Below, piece by piece: positions 1 to 9,718 of a stretch of 64,000 nucleotides of DNA. Numbering within the stretch: the stretch's first letter is position 1; every line of letters starts with the position of its first letter. The stretch covers positions 70,772 through 134,771 of the forward strand of contig CAYWFU010000001.1 of assembly GCA_964457585.1 (NCBI GenBank), written 5' to 3'. Origin of the DNA: CAYWFU01 sp964457585. GTDB lineage: Bacteria; JACRDZ01. Under the pieces are notes generated by a model. The model was not told the DNA's origin, did not search any database, and saw nothing but the letters and a program-made list of their open reading frames with translations. Position numbers and translations under genes: made by a program.

Positions 1-1
1 G

Positions 2-868
2 GATAATGAACTAAATATAGCATTAAATCAGCCAATTGATTTGGTAGTAATTGCAGTAAAAAAAGCAGCAATACGATGTAAAATACTTAAAACAGACAAG
101 CTTATTACATTCCGAAAAACTGCCAGCATATATTCTGAAGTAGAAGGAGAAATATTGACTGTAAACCCGTCAAAAGTCTGGATATTTCGTAAAAATCATT
201 ATATAATAGGTAATGTTATTTCTAAAAGATTAGATATTCCTGCTTTACAGCTTAAACCGCTTCTTTTAAATAGTATGGGTAAATGGAATCCTGAAGATGA
301 ATATTGGGGTGAACCGGATGAACCTATAAATCCAAATTATAAACCTATTATTGATTTTGGAATTAGAGAAAGTTTTGAAATGGAACAGATAATTCCTGGT
401 GAAGACATAGAAAATGTGTCTGACCCAATAACTGATGCATCTGAATATTACGAACAGGGAGATTATGATAAAGCATATAAAATAATGGAAAATATTTTAA
501 TAACAGATTTCCGATGTTTAGATGCACATGCTCATCTTGGTAATTGGGATTTTAACCATACAGATAACCCTAATTCAGAAATAATTGATAAAGCAAAAAG
601 ACATTATGAGGTAGGTGTTGAAATTGGTGAACTATCTCTGGGTAAAGAATTTAATGGTGTTTTACCATGGGGGTATATTGACAACAGACCATTTCTTCGT
701 TGCCTTCATGGGTATGGGTTATCTCTATGGCGGCTTGAGGATAAAGAAAATGCAAAAATAATTTTTGAAAGAATGCTCTGGTTGAATCCTGCTGATAATC
801 AAGGTGTGCGGTTTTTGCTTGATAATATTGATGCAGGAAGAAGCTGGTATGATTTAAAAGAAGATTAA
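2..868 (+). CDS. TPR-like protein of unknown function, 5' end outside window
   Basis: The reading frame is open from base 2, so the gene starts upstream of the window; the TTG at 41 is only an internal codon. The first half is an unrecognised mixed alpha/beta region. The second half, roughly the last 140 residues, is helical with TPR-like spacing (EYYEQGDYDKAYKIMENIL, then GYGLSLWRLEDKENAKIIFE), and ends in a motif around ERMLWLNPADNQGVRF that I associate with conserved TPR-containing hypothetical proteins. No signal peptide or membrane segment is visible in the part present, so a cytoplasmic protein is likely. The job is unknown; a protein-protein interaction role is the usual reading of such repeats. 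It ends 136 bases before the toxin-antitoxin promoter region and is probably a separate unit. Confidence 0.6.
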   Translation, partial: DNELNIALNQPIDLVVIAVKKAAIRCKILKTDKLITFRKTASIYSEVEGEILTVNPSKVWIFRKNHYIIGNVISKRLDIPALQLKPLLLNSMGKWNPEDEYWGEPDEPINPNYKPIIDFGIRESFEMEQIIPGEDIENVSDPITDASEYYEQGDYDKAYKIMENILITDFRCLDAHAHLGNWDFNHTDNPNSEIIDKAKRHYEVGVEIGELSLGKEFNGVLPWGYIDNRPFLRCLHGYGLSLWRLEDKENAKIIFERMLWLNPADNQGVRFLLDNIDAGRSWYDLKED

Positions 869-903
869 TTTTTTTATAATATTTAAAAAATTTCTAAAGA
901 ATA

Positions 904-933
904 TTGACTTTTACATTATTTCCACCTTATAAT
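904..933 (+). promoter_or_regulatory. Sigma-70-like promoter for the toxin-antitoxin pair
   Basis: TTGACT at 904-909 and TATAAT at 928-933 are separated by 18 bases, and lie about 75 bases ahead of the antitoxin start. This is a close match to the housekeeping promoter consensus in otherwise very AT-rich DNA, where chance matches to the -10 are common. Confidence 0.5.
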
Positions 934-1007
934 TCTAACATATTAATAAATTATATATACCCTTATATTTATATAAATTCAACTTAAAATAATAAATGGA
1001 GATGTTC

Positions 1008-1274
1008 ATGAAAACAGAAACAATAAATTTTGATATATCTGAAGATATTCTGGCTTCTTTAAAAAGCGGGATTACTGATTTTGAAAGAGATATAAGGGAA
1101 ACCGCAGCTATAAAATACTATATAGATAAAAAGCTTTCATTGGGTAAAGCTGCAAAATTAGCCAATATGAATAGATTGGATTTCATGGATCTGTTGGCTA
1201 AAAAAGGGATAACCGTTTTTGATCTAGATGAAAGTGCAGCCCAGAGCGAATTGCAGAATATAAGGAAGCTATAA
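1008..1274 (+). CDS. UPF0175 family antitoxin
   Basis: A small protein of 88 residues with the UPF0175 pattern: a short beta start (TINFDISEDIL), a helical middle, and a helix-turn-helix-like stretch (LSLGKAAKLANMNRLDFMDLLAKKGI). Members are usually encoded just before a DUF3368 PIN-like protein, as here, and act as DNA-binding antitoxins. The frame opens at an ATG at 996, but GGAG at 998-1001 sits six bases before the ATG at 1008, so 1008 is the better start. The stop codon overlaps the start of the next gene (TAATG), which implies translational coupling. Family assignment is from sequence pattern; neutralising activity is inferred. Confidence 0.8.
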   Translation: MKTETINFDISEDILASLKSGITDFERDIRETAAIKYYIDKKLSLGKAAKLANMNRLDFMDLLAKKGITVFDLDESAAQSELQNIRKL

Positions 1275-1774
1275 TGTCTGGCTCCATCAAAGTTATAATT
1301 TCTGATTCAACTCCTTTAATTGCTTTTTCTAGAATAAATCAATTTGAATTACTTCATACTGTGATAGGTAAAATAATAATTCCAAAAGAAGTAGCAAGAG
1401 AAATTTCAGAATATGGCAAAGGGAAAAATAAAATTATTAATATTTCAGATTATAATTGGATAGAGATTAAAAATATAACATCCAAAAATGAAATGGAACT
1501 GCTCTTACCGTCAATAGATAAAGGTGAAGCAGAAGTAATTATACTTGCATTAGAAAATAAAGCAGATTTAGTTCTAATGGATGAATTAAGCGGCAGAAAG
1601 ATAGCCGAGTCTTTTAACCTTAATATTCTGGGATCTGTTGGTGTTTTACTAAAAGCAAAAGAAAAAGGATTAATTAAAGCTGTAAAACCATTATTGGATG
1701 AAATGATAGAAAAAGGTATTAGATATAGCCAAAGATTTTATACTCATTTACTCAAACAAATAGGGGAAATATAA
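1274..1774 (+). CDS. DUF3368 PIN-like putative toxin
   Basis: The 166-residue product has the DUF3368 layout, a PIN-domain relative: SDSTPLIAFSRI at the N-terminus carries the first acidic residue, DKGEAEVIILAL the middle acidic pair, and LVLMDELSGRKIAE the third acidic site, followed by the usual NILGSVGVLLKAKEKGLI segment. PIN proteins are metal-dependent RNases, and DUF3368 members with UPF0175 partners are treated as type II toxin-antitoxin modules. It overlaps the antitoxin by one base. All expected acidic positions are present, so it appears intact. RNase activity is inferred from the family only. Confidence 0.8.
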   Translation: MSGSIKVIISDSTPLIAFSRINQFELLHTVIGKIIIPKEVAREISEYGKGKNKIINISDYNWIEIKNITSKNEMELLLPSIDKGEAEVIILALENKADLVLMDELSGRKIAESFNLNILGSVGVLLKAKEKGLIKAVKPLLDEMIEKGIRYSQRFYTHLLKQIGEI

Positions 1775-1793
1775 AATAACTTTTTCTCTAAAT

Positions 1794-2397
1794 TTAAATT
1801 TTATTTTTTGTTATATCTAATTCTGGGAAATCATCTGGTCTATAAAAAGCAAGATTATCAACAAAACCGATTTGCTTCTTTCCACTTTCATTGCTTAAAA
1901 ATTTATTCCCTTTAAAAATAAAAAACCATCCGTTATTAGGAAAAATATATAATTTTTTTTCAATATCTTGAGGATTCCTATTAAAATCAAAATAAAATAG
2001 ACTATTATTATTATCAGAAACAAGATATTTAGAATCAAGACTGAATGTTCCGAAATTTATTATTGAGGTTTCATGGTTTTTATGCAATAGGTTACCGTTA
2101 TCAGTATCCCATATTCTTATTGTACTATCTCTATTTCTAGCAGCAATATATTTAGAACTGTGACTGCTAAATGCAAGTGAACTTACATGATCCTCATGAC
2201 CTTTAAGAACATGTAATAAATTGCCTTTCTCAGCATCCCATATCCTTATTGTTTTATCATCACTACCAGAAGCAATAAGTTTAGAATCATGGCTAAGTGC
2301 AAGCGAATTTACATAATCCTCATGACCTTTAAGAACATGTAATAAATTGCCTTTCTCAGCATCCCATATCCTTATTGTTTTATCATCACTACCAGAG
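1794..2397 (-). CDS. C-terminal part of the STAND/WD40 protein beyond the assembly gap
   Basis: This segment continues the WD40 propeller of the gene at 2498-6795 on the far side of the run of N. It holds part of one repeat, one complete near-consensus repeat (GHEDYVNSLALSHDSKLIAS), then two increasingly degenerate repeats and a short C-terminal tail ending near DDFPELDITKNKI. Its frame differs from the upstream part, but the gap is exactly 100 N, a placeholder length, so the frame difference says nothing about a frameshift. I treat both parts as one gene. The degenerate last repeats are what is expected at the closing end of a propeller. Confidence 0.8.
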
Positions 2398-3192
2398 NNN
2401 NNNNNNNNNNNNNNNNNNNNNNNNNNNNNNNNNNNNNNNNNNNNNNNNNNNNNNNNNNNNNNNNNNNNNNNNNNNNNNNNNNNNNNNNNNNNNNNNNCTT
2501 CCAGAGGCAATAAGTTTAGAATCATGACTAAATGCTATGGAATTTACAGAATCTTCATGACCTTTAAGAACATGTAATAAATTGCCTTTTACAGCATCCC
2601 ATATTCTTATTGTTTTATCATCACTTCCAGAGGCAATAAGTTTAGAATCATGACTAAATGCTATGGAATTTACAGAATCTTCATGACCTTTAAGAACATG
2701 TAATAAATTGCCTTTCTCAGCATCCCATATCCTTATTGTTTTATCATCACTACCAGAGGCAATAATCCTGGAATTATGGCTGAATACTACGGAATATACA
2801 TAAGCTTCATGACCTTTAAAAATATGCAATAAATTGCCTTTTACAGTATCCCATATTCTTATTGTTTTATCATCACTACCAGAAGCAATAAGTTTGGAAT
2901 CGTGACTAAATGCTATAGAATTTATTGAATATTCATGTCCTTTAAGAATATGTAATAAATTACCTTTTTCTGTATCACATATCCTTATTGTAATATCTCT
3001 ATTTCCAGAAGCAATAAGTTTGGAATCATGACTGAATATTACTGAATTTACAGAAGCTTTATGTCCTATAATAACATGCAATAAATTACCTTTTTCAGCA
3101 TCCCATATCCTTATTGTTTTATCATCACTACCAGAAGCAATAAGTTTAGAATCATAAGTAAATGCTACGGAATTCACAGACCCTTTATGCCC
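2030..3192 (-). repeat. Tandem 126-base WD40-coding repeats, nearly identical
   Basis: At least nine 42-residue units, most reading GHEDSVNSIAFSHDSKLIAS followed by GSDDKTIRIWDAEKGNLLHV with few changes. Adjacent copies near 2500-2760 are almost identical at DNA level, which implies recent duplication or gene conversion. The array contains the assembly gap, so the copy number is a minimum. Confidence 0.9.
2398..2497. other. Assembly gap of 100 N inside the WD40 repeats
   Basis: Exactly 100 N interrupt tandem 126-base repeats that are almost identical on both sides. This is a scaffold placeholder caused by repeats that short reads cannot span. The true number of repeats and the true gap length are unknown. 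Confidence 0.97.
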
Positions 3193-6100
3193 CGATTGAG
3201 GTGTAGTTTCAAATTCAGAAAAAATAGGTTGTTTCCCTCCAACTCCAAAAATATTTTTAGCTTTTACTAATTCCTTTTCATCAACTTTTGTATAAGCTAA
3301 TCCGCAAGCAAACAAATCAGAATTATTTAAATCCACTCTTTCCATATCCGAATAAGCTAAAATTGAAAAGCTTAAATCAGTATTATTTAAAGAGCATGAA
3401 TTTATATTTGCATTTCTAATAGATGTATGATGAGCTTTCGCATTACTCAGGTCTGCTTCTTCCATATTAGTATAGTCAAAATTACCAAACGACAAAACCG
3501 TATTTTTTAAATTTGCTTTTACTAAAGTACTATAAGCAAAATTTGTTTTCTCAAAATTAGCTTTCTCCAAATTTGCTTTTGTTAAATTGATACAACGCAG
3601 GTCAAGCCCAAAAATATTTGCTTCTTTTAAATCAATTCCCTCTGGCAATATTGAAGAGAATTCTCTTTTTAATAAATCTATTTTATCAAAAATAAATTCA
3701 GTCCCCATTATTTGTGTTCTAATAAGATAATATAAAATAATAAGACTATTTTCAGATATTCCTTTTTTATATGGACTTGCAAGAATTTGTTTTAAAAATT
3801 CAATTGCTTTTTCTTCCTGCAAAAGTGGAATACAAAAATCTATTACTTCCTGCGACGGCATACTTGAACATAATAATTCTGACTTCTGTTTTTCAATACC
3901 TTTTGCAAAACGTCTTGCAAGAAAAAATTCAAGATATGATTTATGGCTGAATGAGTATTTCCCTTCAGCATCCCGTGTAATAAAACTTGCTGTACGCAAC
4001 TCTTTTTCTGCAGCAGCGCCAAAATCCGGAGGCAAAAATCCTATTTCATTTTTATATTTCTCCCTGAACCATTCTGTTAAATCTTTATAGGATATTGATG
4101 TTTTTTGTGATTCCGAATTCCAGAGATAAGCAGAAAGTTCTTCCATTAAAAAAAGTTTAATATCCGGCGGAAGATTGTGTACTTTTTCTTTATCCCATTC
4201 AAGCCACGAATTTATATATAAATTATAAAGGTCTGTTGCCCCAATAACATTATTTTTATCAGCAATTGATTCTAATTTTTCATAATTATCTACAATCATG
4301 CTAAGATGAATTGGACGACGTGATAGATCTTTTAAATCATGGACTTTGCATAAAAGCTCAAATGCTTTATCTGCTTCATTTCCAAGACGTTTTCCAAGAT
4401 ATTGATGAATCTGTTTTTCATTAAATGGCTGAATATAAATTGTTCTAAATGATGCAGGATTGAAAGAATCACGGAGAACACCTGAGCTTTCAGCTTTTAA
4501 GTCAGATAATTCTTCAGTTCTATTTTTAAAAAAATGCGTTCTGCATGTTATTATAACTTTTGCATTATCTGTTGCCGGTGCTCTTAGCTGTCTTATTAAT
4601 CCTAAAGTATCACCAACAGGCAGACTTGTTGCAATTTCATCCAATCCATCAAAAATTAAGAGAATTCTTCCCTTTTTAACTCCATCAAGCAATTCAGGAA
4701 CATCTATTTCACTAAACCCTCTTTTAATAAGGAAAAAACCAAGTATTTGGTTATATGTAAAACTTTGAATATTGCTTTTTATATCTCTTAAATCCATATA
4801 AAAAGGAATACGTTTTATTTCACCTTTTTGTCTTTTTTCAATAAGCTCATGTGTGAAAACTCTTGTTAAAAATGTTTTCCCCATTCCAAATTCGCCAAGC
4901 ACATAACATATTGGAATATTGCCAGAGGTTTTATTTTTTATTCTTTCATCCTGCTGCTCCCATTCTAAAAGAAGGTCTAAAGCATTTCTATTTTCAGATT
5001 CATCAATTGGGATTATTTCTTGCTCGCCCCAGTTCTGGATTTGAAAATTAATTCGGTTATAAAGCTCTGTTCTATCTTCAATAGATTCGGGTACTCGTTT
5101 AAACATTTTTATGTAAAATAATATTTTGTTTAAATTATCAAGTGTTATAATTTTAGAAAAAATATATTTATTCCCATAAGACTTTAGATTGGAGAATCTT
5201 TTATCATTTATATCTTCTTGCAATAGTCTTATTTCAGATAAATTTTTAACAACTAAAAAATCAAAATCATCATTAAAAATTTTATTTTGACAAAATTCTA
5301 ATAAATTATCTTCCCAGATACAAATTTTAAAATCATCTTTAAGAATTATTTTATGAAAATTATCATTACCAATTTTCGTTTCAATCTTTTCAATAATTAA
5401 ATTTTCTTTTTCAATTTTTGCAACAGTTTCCTCAAGCAATGATAATGGGGGAATATCCTGTTTTGACATAAAAGATGTTTTTAAAGAATACCCGCATTTA
5501 TGGCCAAAATTTTCCAGATTTGTAAATATTTTCTCTTTCCAATCATCTTCAGGATGAATTAAATATCCCTGAACACATAAGTAAGTATTAGAGCATGATG
5601 ATATCCATCTATTTTTAAGAAATAGCAGATCATCAGTATTTTCAATTCCTTCAACAATAAAATTTTCAGTATTTCCAGCTATTTCTTTTAATTTTGATAT
5701 GGCTTTTTCCGGATCATTATTCGATTCTTCAAATATTTTTTTAGCATATTTATTATCTACTTTAATGCATTTACATAATTTAGTTGCCAGAATATCAACT
5801 CTAATTTCAGTTAATAATTTATTTGCATCATCTAAACTTAAATACATTGGATGACTTCTTAGTAAATTTTTCAAACTGCTTAAATGCTCTTCTTTTGTAT
5901 CTTCCATTATTTCAAGCTGAATCCCTCTAAGTTGAGATTTATTATTTTCCAGGATATTTAAAACATATTTTAATTTATCTTTGTTCAAAAGAGATGTATC
6001 AAGATTTATATCAAAAAATAAATCGTTTATTTTATCTCCTGCTTCAATTTTAAAAACTATAACAGATAACACAGCAAGAAAAAATAAAATTGCATTGATT

Positions 6101-6795
6101 TCAGCTTCTCCGACTTTATTCTTTTCGTACCATTGCTTTATAGAACCAAAATTTTCTCCACCCGGACCTATAGCTAAAACTTCAAAACCTACAATAGGTG
6201 AATTATTTCCATAAGATGGTATTATCTGTTTTATTGTCTCAAATTTAACTGAAAGATTTTTTAAATAATTTTTTATAGATTCATCGTATTGTTCCCAAAT
6301 TTTAGGGAAATTATTTAATGCGAAAGTTTCCACTCTTTCAGGAAAACGCGCAAAAGGCGCAAAAGATCTTGCATCACGTTCAACCCAATTTTTGAGATTA
6401 TATGGTTTATTATTTGAATCAATTATATTAATCGGTTGTTTTTCTAACTTATCTTCAAAAGTTTCAATCTGCTCAATAAAAAAATCTTTTTCTTTCATTG
6501 GCAGTCTAATATCTTTATCTGGAACAGGTGATATGCGGCATGCTGGTGTTAATGTTGATAATACATCATTTAGACGCTTTTTAAGCTGACGCAGATTGTT
6601 TTCCTTATCATTTTTATCAGGCCAGAAAGCATCAGCAATAACATTCTGCTTAATGCTATTTTTCCCCTGCATAAGCACGCGAAGCGCAACAAATGCACTT
6701 CCTCCTCTTTTAGTTTTTGTTTGTGCTTCTTCAAGTATTTTTGCAGTTTCTTCGACACTTAACGATCGCCATTGTTCTTTCTTTTTATTACCCAT
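2498..6795 (-). CDS. STAND protein: winged helix, EAL-like domain, NACHT, pentapeptide repeats, WD40
   Basis: A very large signalling protein of over 1400 residues, cut by the gap. Counted from the ATG at 6795: residues 30-120 resemble the SARP/OmpR-type winged helix (VIADAFWPDKND, then RQLKKRLNDVL). Residues 183-420 match an EAL domain: E205 in FEVL, N264 in DINLD, E295 in QLEIME, D322-D323 in LDDAN, K345 in IKVD, E382 in VEGIE and Q409 in VQGY. An unassigned region follows. NACHT begins near 600, with Walker A GEFGMGKT (634-641) and Walker B ILLIFDGLDE (711-720). Pentapeptide repeats span about 1056-1165 and WD40 repeats start near 1202. The ATG at 6795 has AGGGG about seven bases upstream, so I prefer it to the TTG at 6813. 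The layout recalls AfsR-type STAND regulators; the EAL insertion is unusual. Role in defence or signalling is inferred. Confidence 0.85.
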
Positions 6796-6849
6796 TTCAA
6801 CACCCCTTTCCAAAATTTTATTTTTTTATAATTTAGGTGTTTTTATTTG

Positions 6850-6878
6850 TAACATGTTATTATATGTAACGCATTACA
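6850..6878. promoter_or_regulatory. Two inverted-repeat sites upstream of the STAND gene
   Basis: TAACATGTTA (6850-6859) is a perfect palindrome, and TGTAACGCATTACA (6865-6878) is a near-perfect one sharing the TGTAA half. Their centres are 17 bases apart and lie about 55-80 bases ahead of the STAND start. They could bind the protein's own winged helix or another dimeric regulator; this is inference. Confidence 0.35.
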
Positions 6879-7030
6879 GATAAATATTAACATATATCTA
6901 TTAGATGTCAAGTAGAAATAAAAATTTGTTAAAATTGAAATCATGATAAGGTGAATGTGAAGGTTTTTAATACAAAAATGTTAACCTAATTTAAGGGATA
7001 GGAATTTGAAAGTTTAAAAAGTAAAATTAG

Positions 7031-7055
7031 ATTCCCGCTAAAATCCTGCGGGAAT
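7031..7055. repeat. 25-base REP-like hairpin, copy 1
   Basis: ATTCCCGC and GCGGGAAT form an 8-base stem around a 9-base loop. The same 25-base plan (stem, TAAAA-type loop, stem) recurs at 7070, 47775, 47825 and 63862. Confidence 0.75.
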
Positions 7056-7069
7056 GCCTATGGCATGTC

Positions 7070-7094
7070 ATCCCCGACATGTTTTATCGGGGAT
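7070..7094. repeat. 25-base REP-like hairpin, copy 2, overlapping a gene end
   Basis: ATCCCCGA and TCGGGGAT flank a 9-base loop. The 25 bases are the exact reverse complement of the copy at 63862-63886. The last codons and stop of the minus-strand gene at 7084 lie inside it. Confidence 0.8.
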
Positions 7095-7896
7095 CTAACT
7101 TAAAATTTTCAAAAATTCGTACACCGTATTCTCTATCTAAATAAACTTTATAAATTTTATCATATAAATGCATACAATTATTTTCAATATCTTTTTTATC
7201 TTGAATTGCAATAATGTTAAGTTTTTGAAGATATTCTGCGAAAAAACAAACTGCTTGTAAAAACATGAGAGCAGCAATAGGTTTTATTTCAAAAAAATCC
7301 TTATAGTATTTAAGAATATAATTTTCCATCTCTTTCTCGTCAAACACAAAATTTGTTTTTTGTTTTTTCTTTTTTTCTATTTTTCGTAAAAGATAATCAT
7401 AGATACTCTTTGAATAATAATGTGCTGTTATCCAGCATCTATTTTTATCATTATGCAAATATGCTTTAAAATTCCAGAATATATGATCATAATAATCTTT
7501 TAATTTTCCTTGTTCTTTGTAATAACCAAAATCAGGTGTAGTAATAAACATATTTCTAAGTATTTTTTCCCAATATTTTTTTTCTGTAATAATTTTCATC
7601 TCTGAAATCTCGCTGTCTAATTCCTTTAAATTATTTACTAATGATTCGATATCTACTTCTGTAAAATCAGGTTTTAAGTAAGGGCTGTATTTGCTGATTA
7701 ATATAGGTATCACGAATTCATCAGCCCCAATTACATTTGAAGAATAGAAAATATATGGATAAATATCTTTTAAAAGTTTAATAATTAAATCTTCGCAATT
7801 ACAGGCAATTAGCAAATATATTGCCTCAAATAAATTGTCGGGGTCATGGTCCGGATATTCATGATAATAAGAAAAAAATAAGGGGATATTGTTCAT
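7084..7896 (-). CDS. Hypothetical protein, unknown function
   Basis: A 270-residue, helix-rich protein that I do not recognise. It is rich in aromatic and charged residues (YYHEYPDHDPDN near the start, KKKKQK near residue 190) and has no obvious signal peptide or membrane helix. The last residues, LDPR and the TAA, are encoded by the REP-like hairpin at 7070-7094, so the natural C-terminus may have been replaced when that element arrived. The stop lies only 26 bases beyond the SEC-C gene's stop-side boundary and both genes run in the same direction, so they may be co-transcribed. Start at 7896 is the first ATG in frame; the upstream sequence offers a GGAG-like ribosome site. Confidence 0.5.
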   Translation of the reverse strand: MNNIPLFFSYYHEYPDHDPDNLFEAIYLLIACNCEDLIIKLLKDIYPYIFYSSNVIGADEFVIPILISKYSPYLKPDFTEVDIESLVNNLKELDSEISEMKIITEKKYWEKILRNMFITTPDFGYYKEQGKLKDYYDHIFWNFKAYLHNDKNRCWITAHYYSKSIYDYLLRKIEKKKKQKTNFVFDEKEMENYILKYYKDFFEIKPIAALMFLQAVCFFAEYLQKLNIIAIQDKKDIENNCMHLYDKIYKVYLDREYGVRIFENFKLDPR

Positions 7897-7922
7897 TTCT
7901 CCTTTGACCAGAGAATAAGAGA

Positions 7923-8270
7923 TTAAATAGTTGTCATAATATCAATTATATCATGTTTTTCAGCAGAGATTTCCGGTATGTTTTCCTCAAATTTTTTACA
8001 TGCATATTTTTCTACATTTTTTTCATCTTCATTATCTTCAGTTTCTTCCGAATAATTATTTAACTCTTCATTCTCTATAACATCTTCAGAATCAATATAA
8101 GATTCATTTTCTTCTAGTTCATCACTACTCTCCGCACTATCTTCAATGTTCTCATTTAATTTATTAAGCGTTTTTAAATATCTTTCTTTTTCATCTTTTT
8201 CTAGACAACATTTTTTATATTTTTTCCCGCTCCCGCAATGACAGGGATCGTTTCTTCCTATTTTTTTCAT
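7923..8270 (-). CDS. SEC-C motif protein with acidic tail
   Basis: The first 25 residues are a textbook SEC-C zinc-binding motif, [20 protein letters not shown] followed by C, as found at the C-terminus of SecA and in many small proteins. The remaining 90 residues are low-complexity and very acidic, rich in Glu, Asp, Ser and Asn (for example [11 protein letters not shown]). SEC-C motifs bind zinc and often mediate contacts with ribosomes or nucleic acid-associated partners. Here the motif sits at the N-terminus, the reverse of SecA. It lies just downstream of dnaB on the same strand. A second SEC-C protein, ending at 50972, carries the motif C-terminally. Function unknown. Confidence 0.75.
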   Translation of the reverse strand: MKKIGRNDPCHCGSGKKYKKCCLEKDEKERYLKTLNKLNENIEDSAESSDELEENESYIDSEDVIENEELNNYSEETEDNEDEKNVEKYACKKFEENIPEISAEKHDIIDIMTTI

Positions 8271-8301
8271 TTTTTAGTTCCTTGATATAATTAATACATA
8301 T

Positions 8302-9669
8302 TTAACCTTCTTCGCTTCCTTCGTTTGCCGAATAAGCTAAATTTTCAAAACGCGTATATTCTTTAATAAAAGCTAATCTCAAGGTAGTAATAGGTCCATT
8401 ACGCTGTTTACCAATAATAATCTCCGCAATGCCCTCATTTTCTTCATTTCTTAGCTCTTCATAATAATCAGCGCGATAAATAAAAGCAACCACATCAGCA
8501 TCCTGCTCAATTGAACCTGATTCTCTTAAATCTGATAACTGAGGTCGATGTTCACTTCTTGCTTCAACAGCACGGCTTAACTGGGATAAAGCAACAACCG
8601 GGACATTTAATTCTTTTGCCATAGCTTTAAGATTTCTTGATATAGCTGATATTTCCTGCTGTCTATTTTCTGTTCGTATATCTCCATGAATAAGCTGAAG
8701 ATAATCTATAACTATCATGCCAAGTCCATGTTCGGCTTTTAATCTGCGGGCTTTAGCTTTCATATTTATAACAGAATTGCTGGCTGAATCATCTATGAAA
8801 AGAGGTGATTGCGATAATCTTCCAGCTGCGATTGTTAATTTTGGCCAGTCAGATTCAGACAAAAATCCAGTTCTTAATTTATGAGCATCCACATGAGATT
8901 CCGCGCATAATAATCTCTGCACCAATTGTTCCTTTGACATTTCAAGACTGAATATTGCAACAGGAACTTTAAAATCTACAGCAGCATTTTGAGCTATTGA
9001 AAGACAGAAACTGGTTTTTCCCATTGAAGGTCTGCCGGCAATAATTATAAGCTCTCCAGGTTGAAAACCGGATGTGGCAATATCCAGATCCTTAAAACCT
9101 GTAGGAACACCTGTAATATGTTCTTTCCGATGATAAAGATTTTCTATTATTTGAAATGTATCTTTAAGTACAGTACTTATGGAGAAAAAACTCTGTCTGA
9201 TTTTAAACTGGGCAATATTGAATATAGCATGCTCAGCCTGATCTAACAGTGTATCAACTTCTTGTTCATTATCATAACTTGTGGAAACAATTTCAGTAGC
9301 AGTTTTTATTAAACTGCGCAAAATAGATTTTTCTCTGACTATTTTAGCATGATACTCTACATTTGCCGCAGTGCTTATACTCTCAACTAAAGAAACTAAA
9401 TAGACTGAATCTCCGACATCTTTCAATAAATTATTTTTAATTAATTCTTCTCTGAGCGTTACAAGGTCAATAGGTAAATTTTTATCAAATAAGGAAATGA
9501 TTGCACTGAATATCTGCTGATGAATAGTTTTATAAAAATCATCTCCCTGTAAAATTTCCATAACTTTAGGGATTGATTCTCTTGACATTATCATCGCACC
9601 AAGCACAGCGCTTTCAGCTTCAACATTTTGCGGCGGTAATTTCTCTACTGTAGATTCTAACCCACCCAT
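8302..9669 (-). CDS. dnaB: Replicative DNA helicase DnaB
   Basis: The 455-residue product is full-length DnaB, the hexameric helicase that unwinds DNA at the replication fork. The N-terminal domain begins PPQNVEAESAVLGAMIM, and the RecA-like C-terminal domain carries Walker A GRPSMGKTS, Walker B MIVIDYLQLI, and the DR-rich motif SDLRESGSIEQDADVV with downstream IIGKQRNGP. The start at 9669 is preceded by AGGAG at suitable spacing. No intein is visible. In this region it is followed by a SEC-C gene rather than by a usual partner such as rplI. Confidence 0.97.
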   Translation of the reverse strand: MGGLESTVEKLPPQNVEAESAVLGAMIMSRESIPKVMEILQGDDFYKTIHQQIFSAIISLFDKNLPIDLVTLREELIKNNLLKDVGDSVYLVSLVESISTAANVEYHAKIVREKSILRSLIKTATEIVSTSYDNEQEVDTLLDQAEHAIFNIAQFKIRQSFFSISTVLKDTFQIIENLYHRKEHITGVPTGFKDLDIATSGFQPGELIIIAGRPSMGKTSFCLSIAQNAAVDFKVPVAIFSLEMSKEQLVQRLLCAESHVDAHKLRTGFLSESDWPKLTIAAGRLSQSPLFIDDSASNSVINMKAKARRLKAEHGLGMIVIDYLQLIHGDIRTENRQQEISAISRNLKAMAKELNVPVVALSQLSRAVEARSEHRPQLSDLRESGSIEQDADVVAFIYRADYYEELRNEENEGIAEIIIGKQRNGPITTLRLAFIKEYTRFENLAYSANEGSEEG

Positions 9670-9695
9670 ATTTCTTATCTCCTAATTTTTTCAGC

Positions 9696-9716
9696 CTTCT
9701 GTCTTCTGCCTTCTGT
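9696..9716. repeat. Heptamer repeat CTTCTGY x3
   Basis: CTTCTGT, CTTCTGC and CTTCTGT lie head to tail, three 7-base units, filling the space between the dnaB start and the hisF stop. It is one of several different 7-base tandem repeats in the window. Confidence 0.7.
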
Positions 9717-9718
9717 AA

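Noticed and set aside
2389..2525. A frameshift between the two parts of the WD40 gene
   Set aside because: The frame change coincides with a 100 N placeholder gap of unknown true length, so it has no meaning.
4460..6883. Plus-strand ORFs of 60-100 residues opposite the STAND gene
   Set aside because: They are antisense shadows of a well-supported gene with clear domain motifs.
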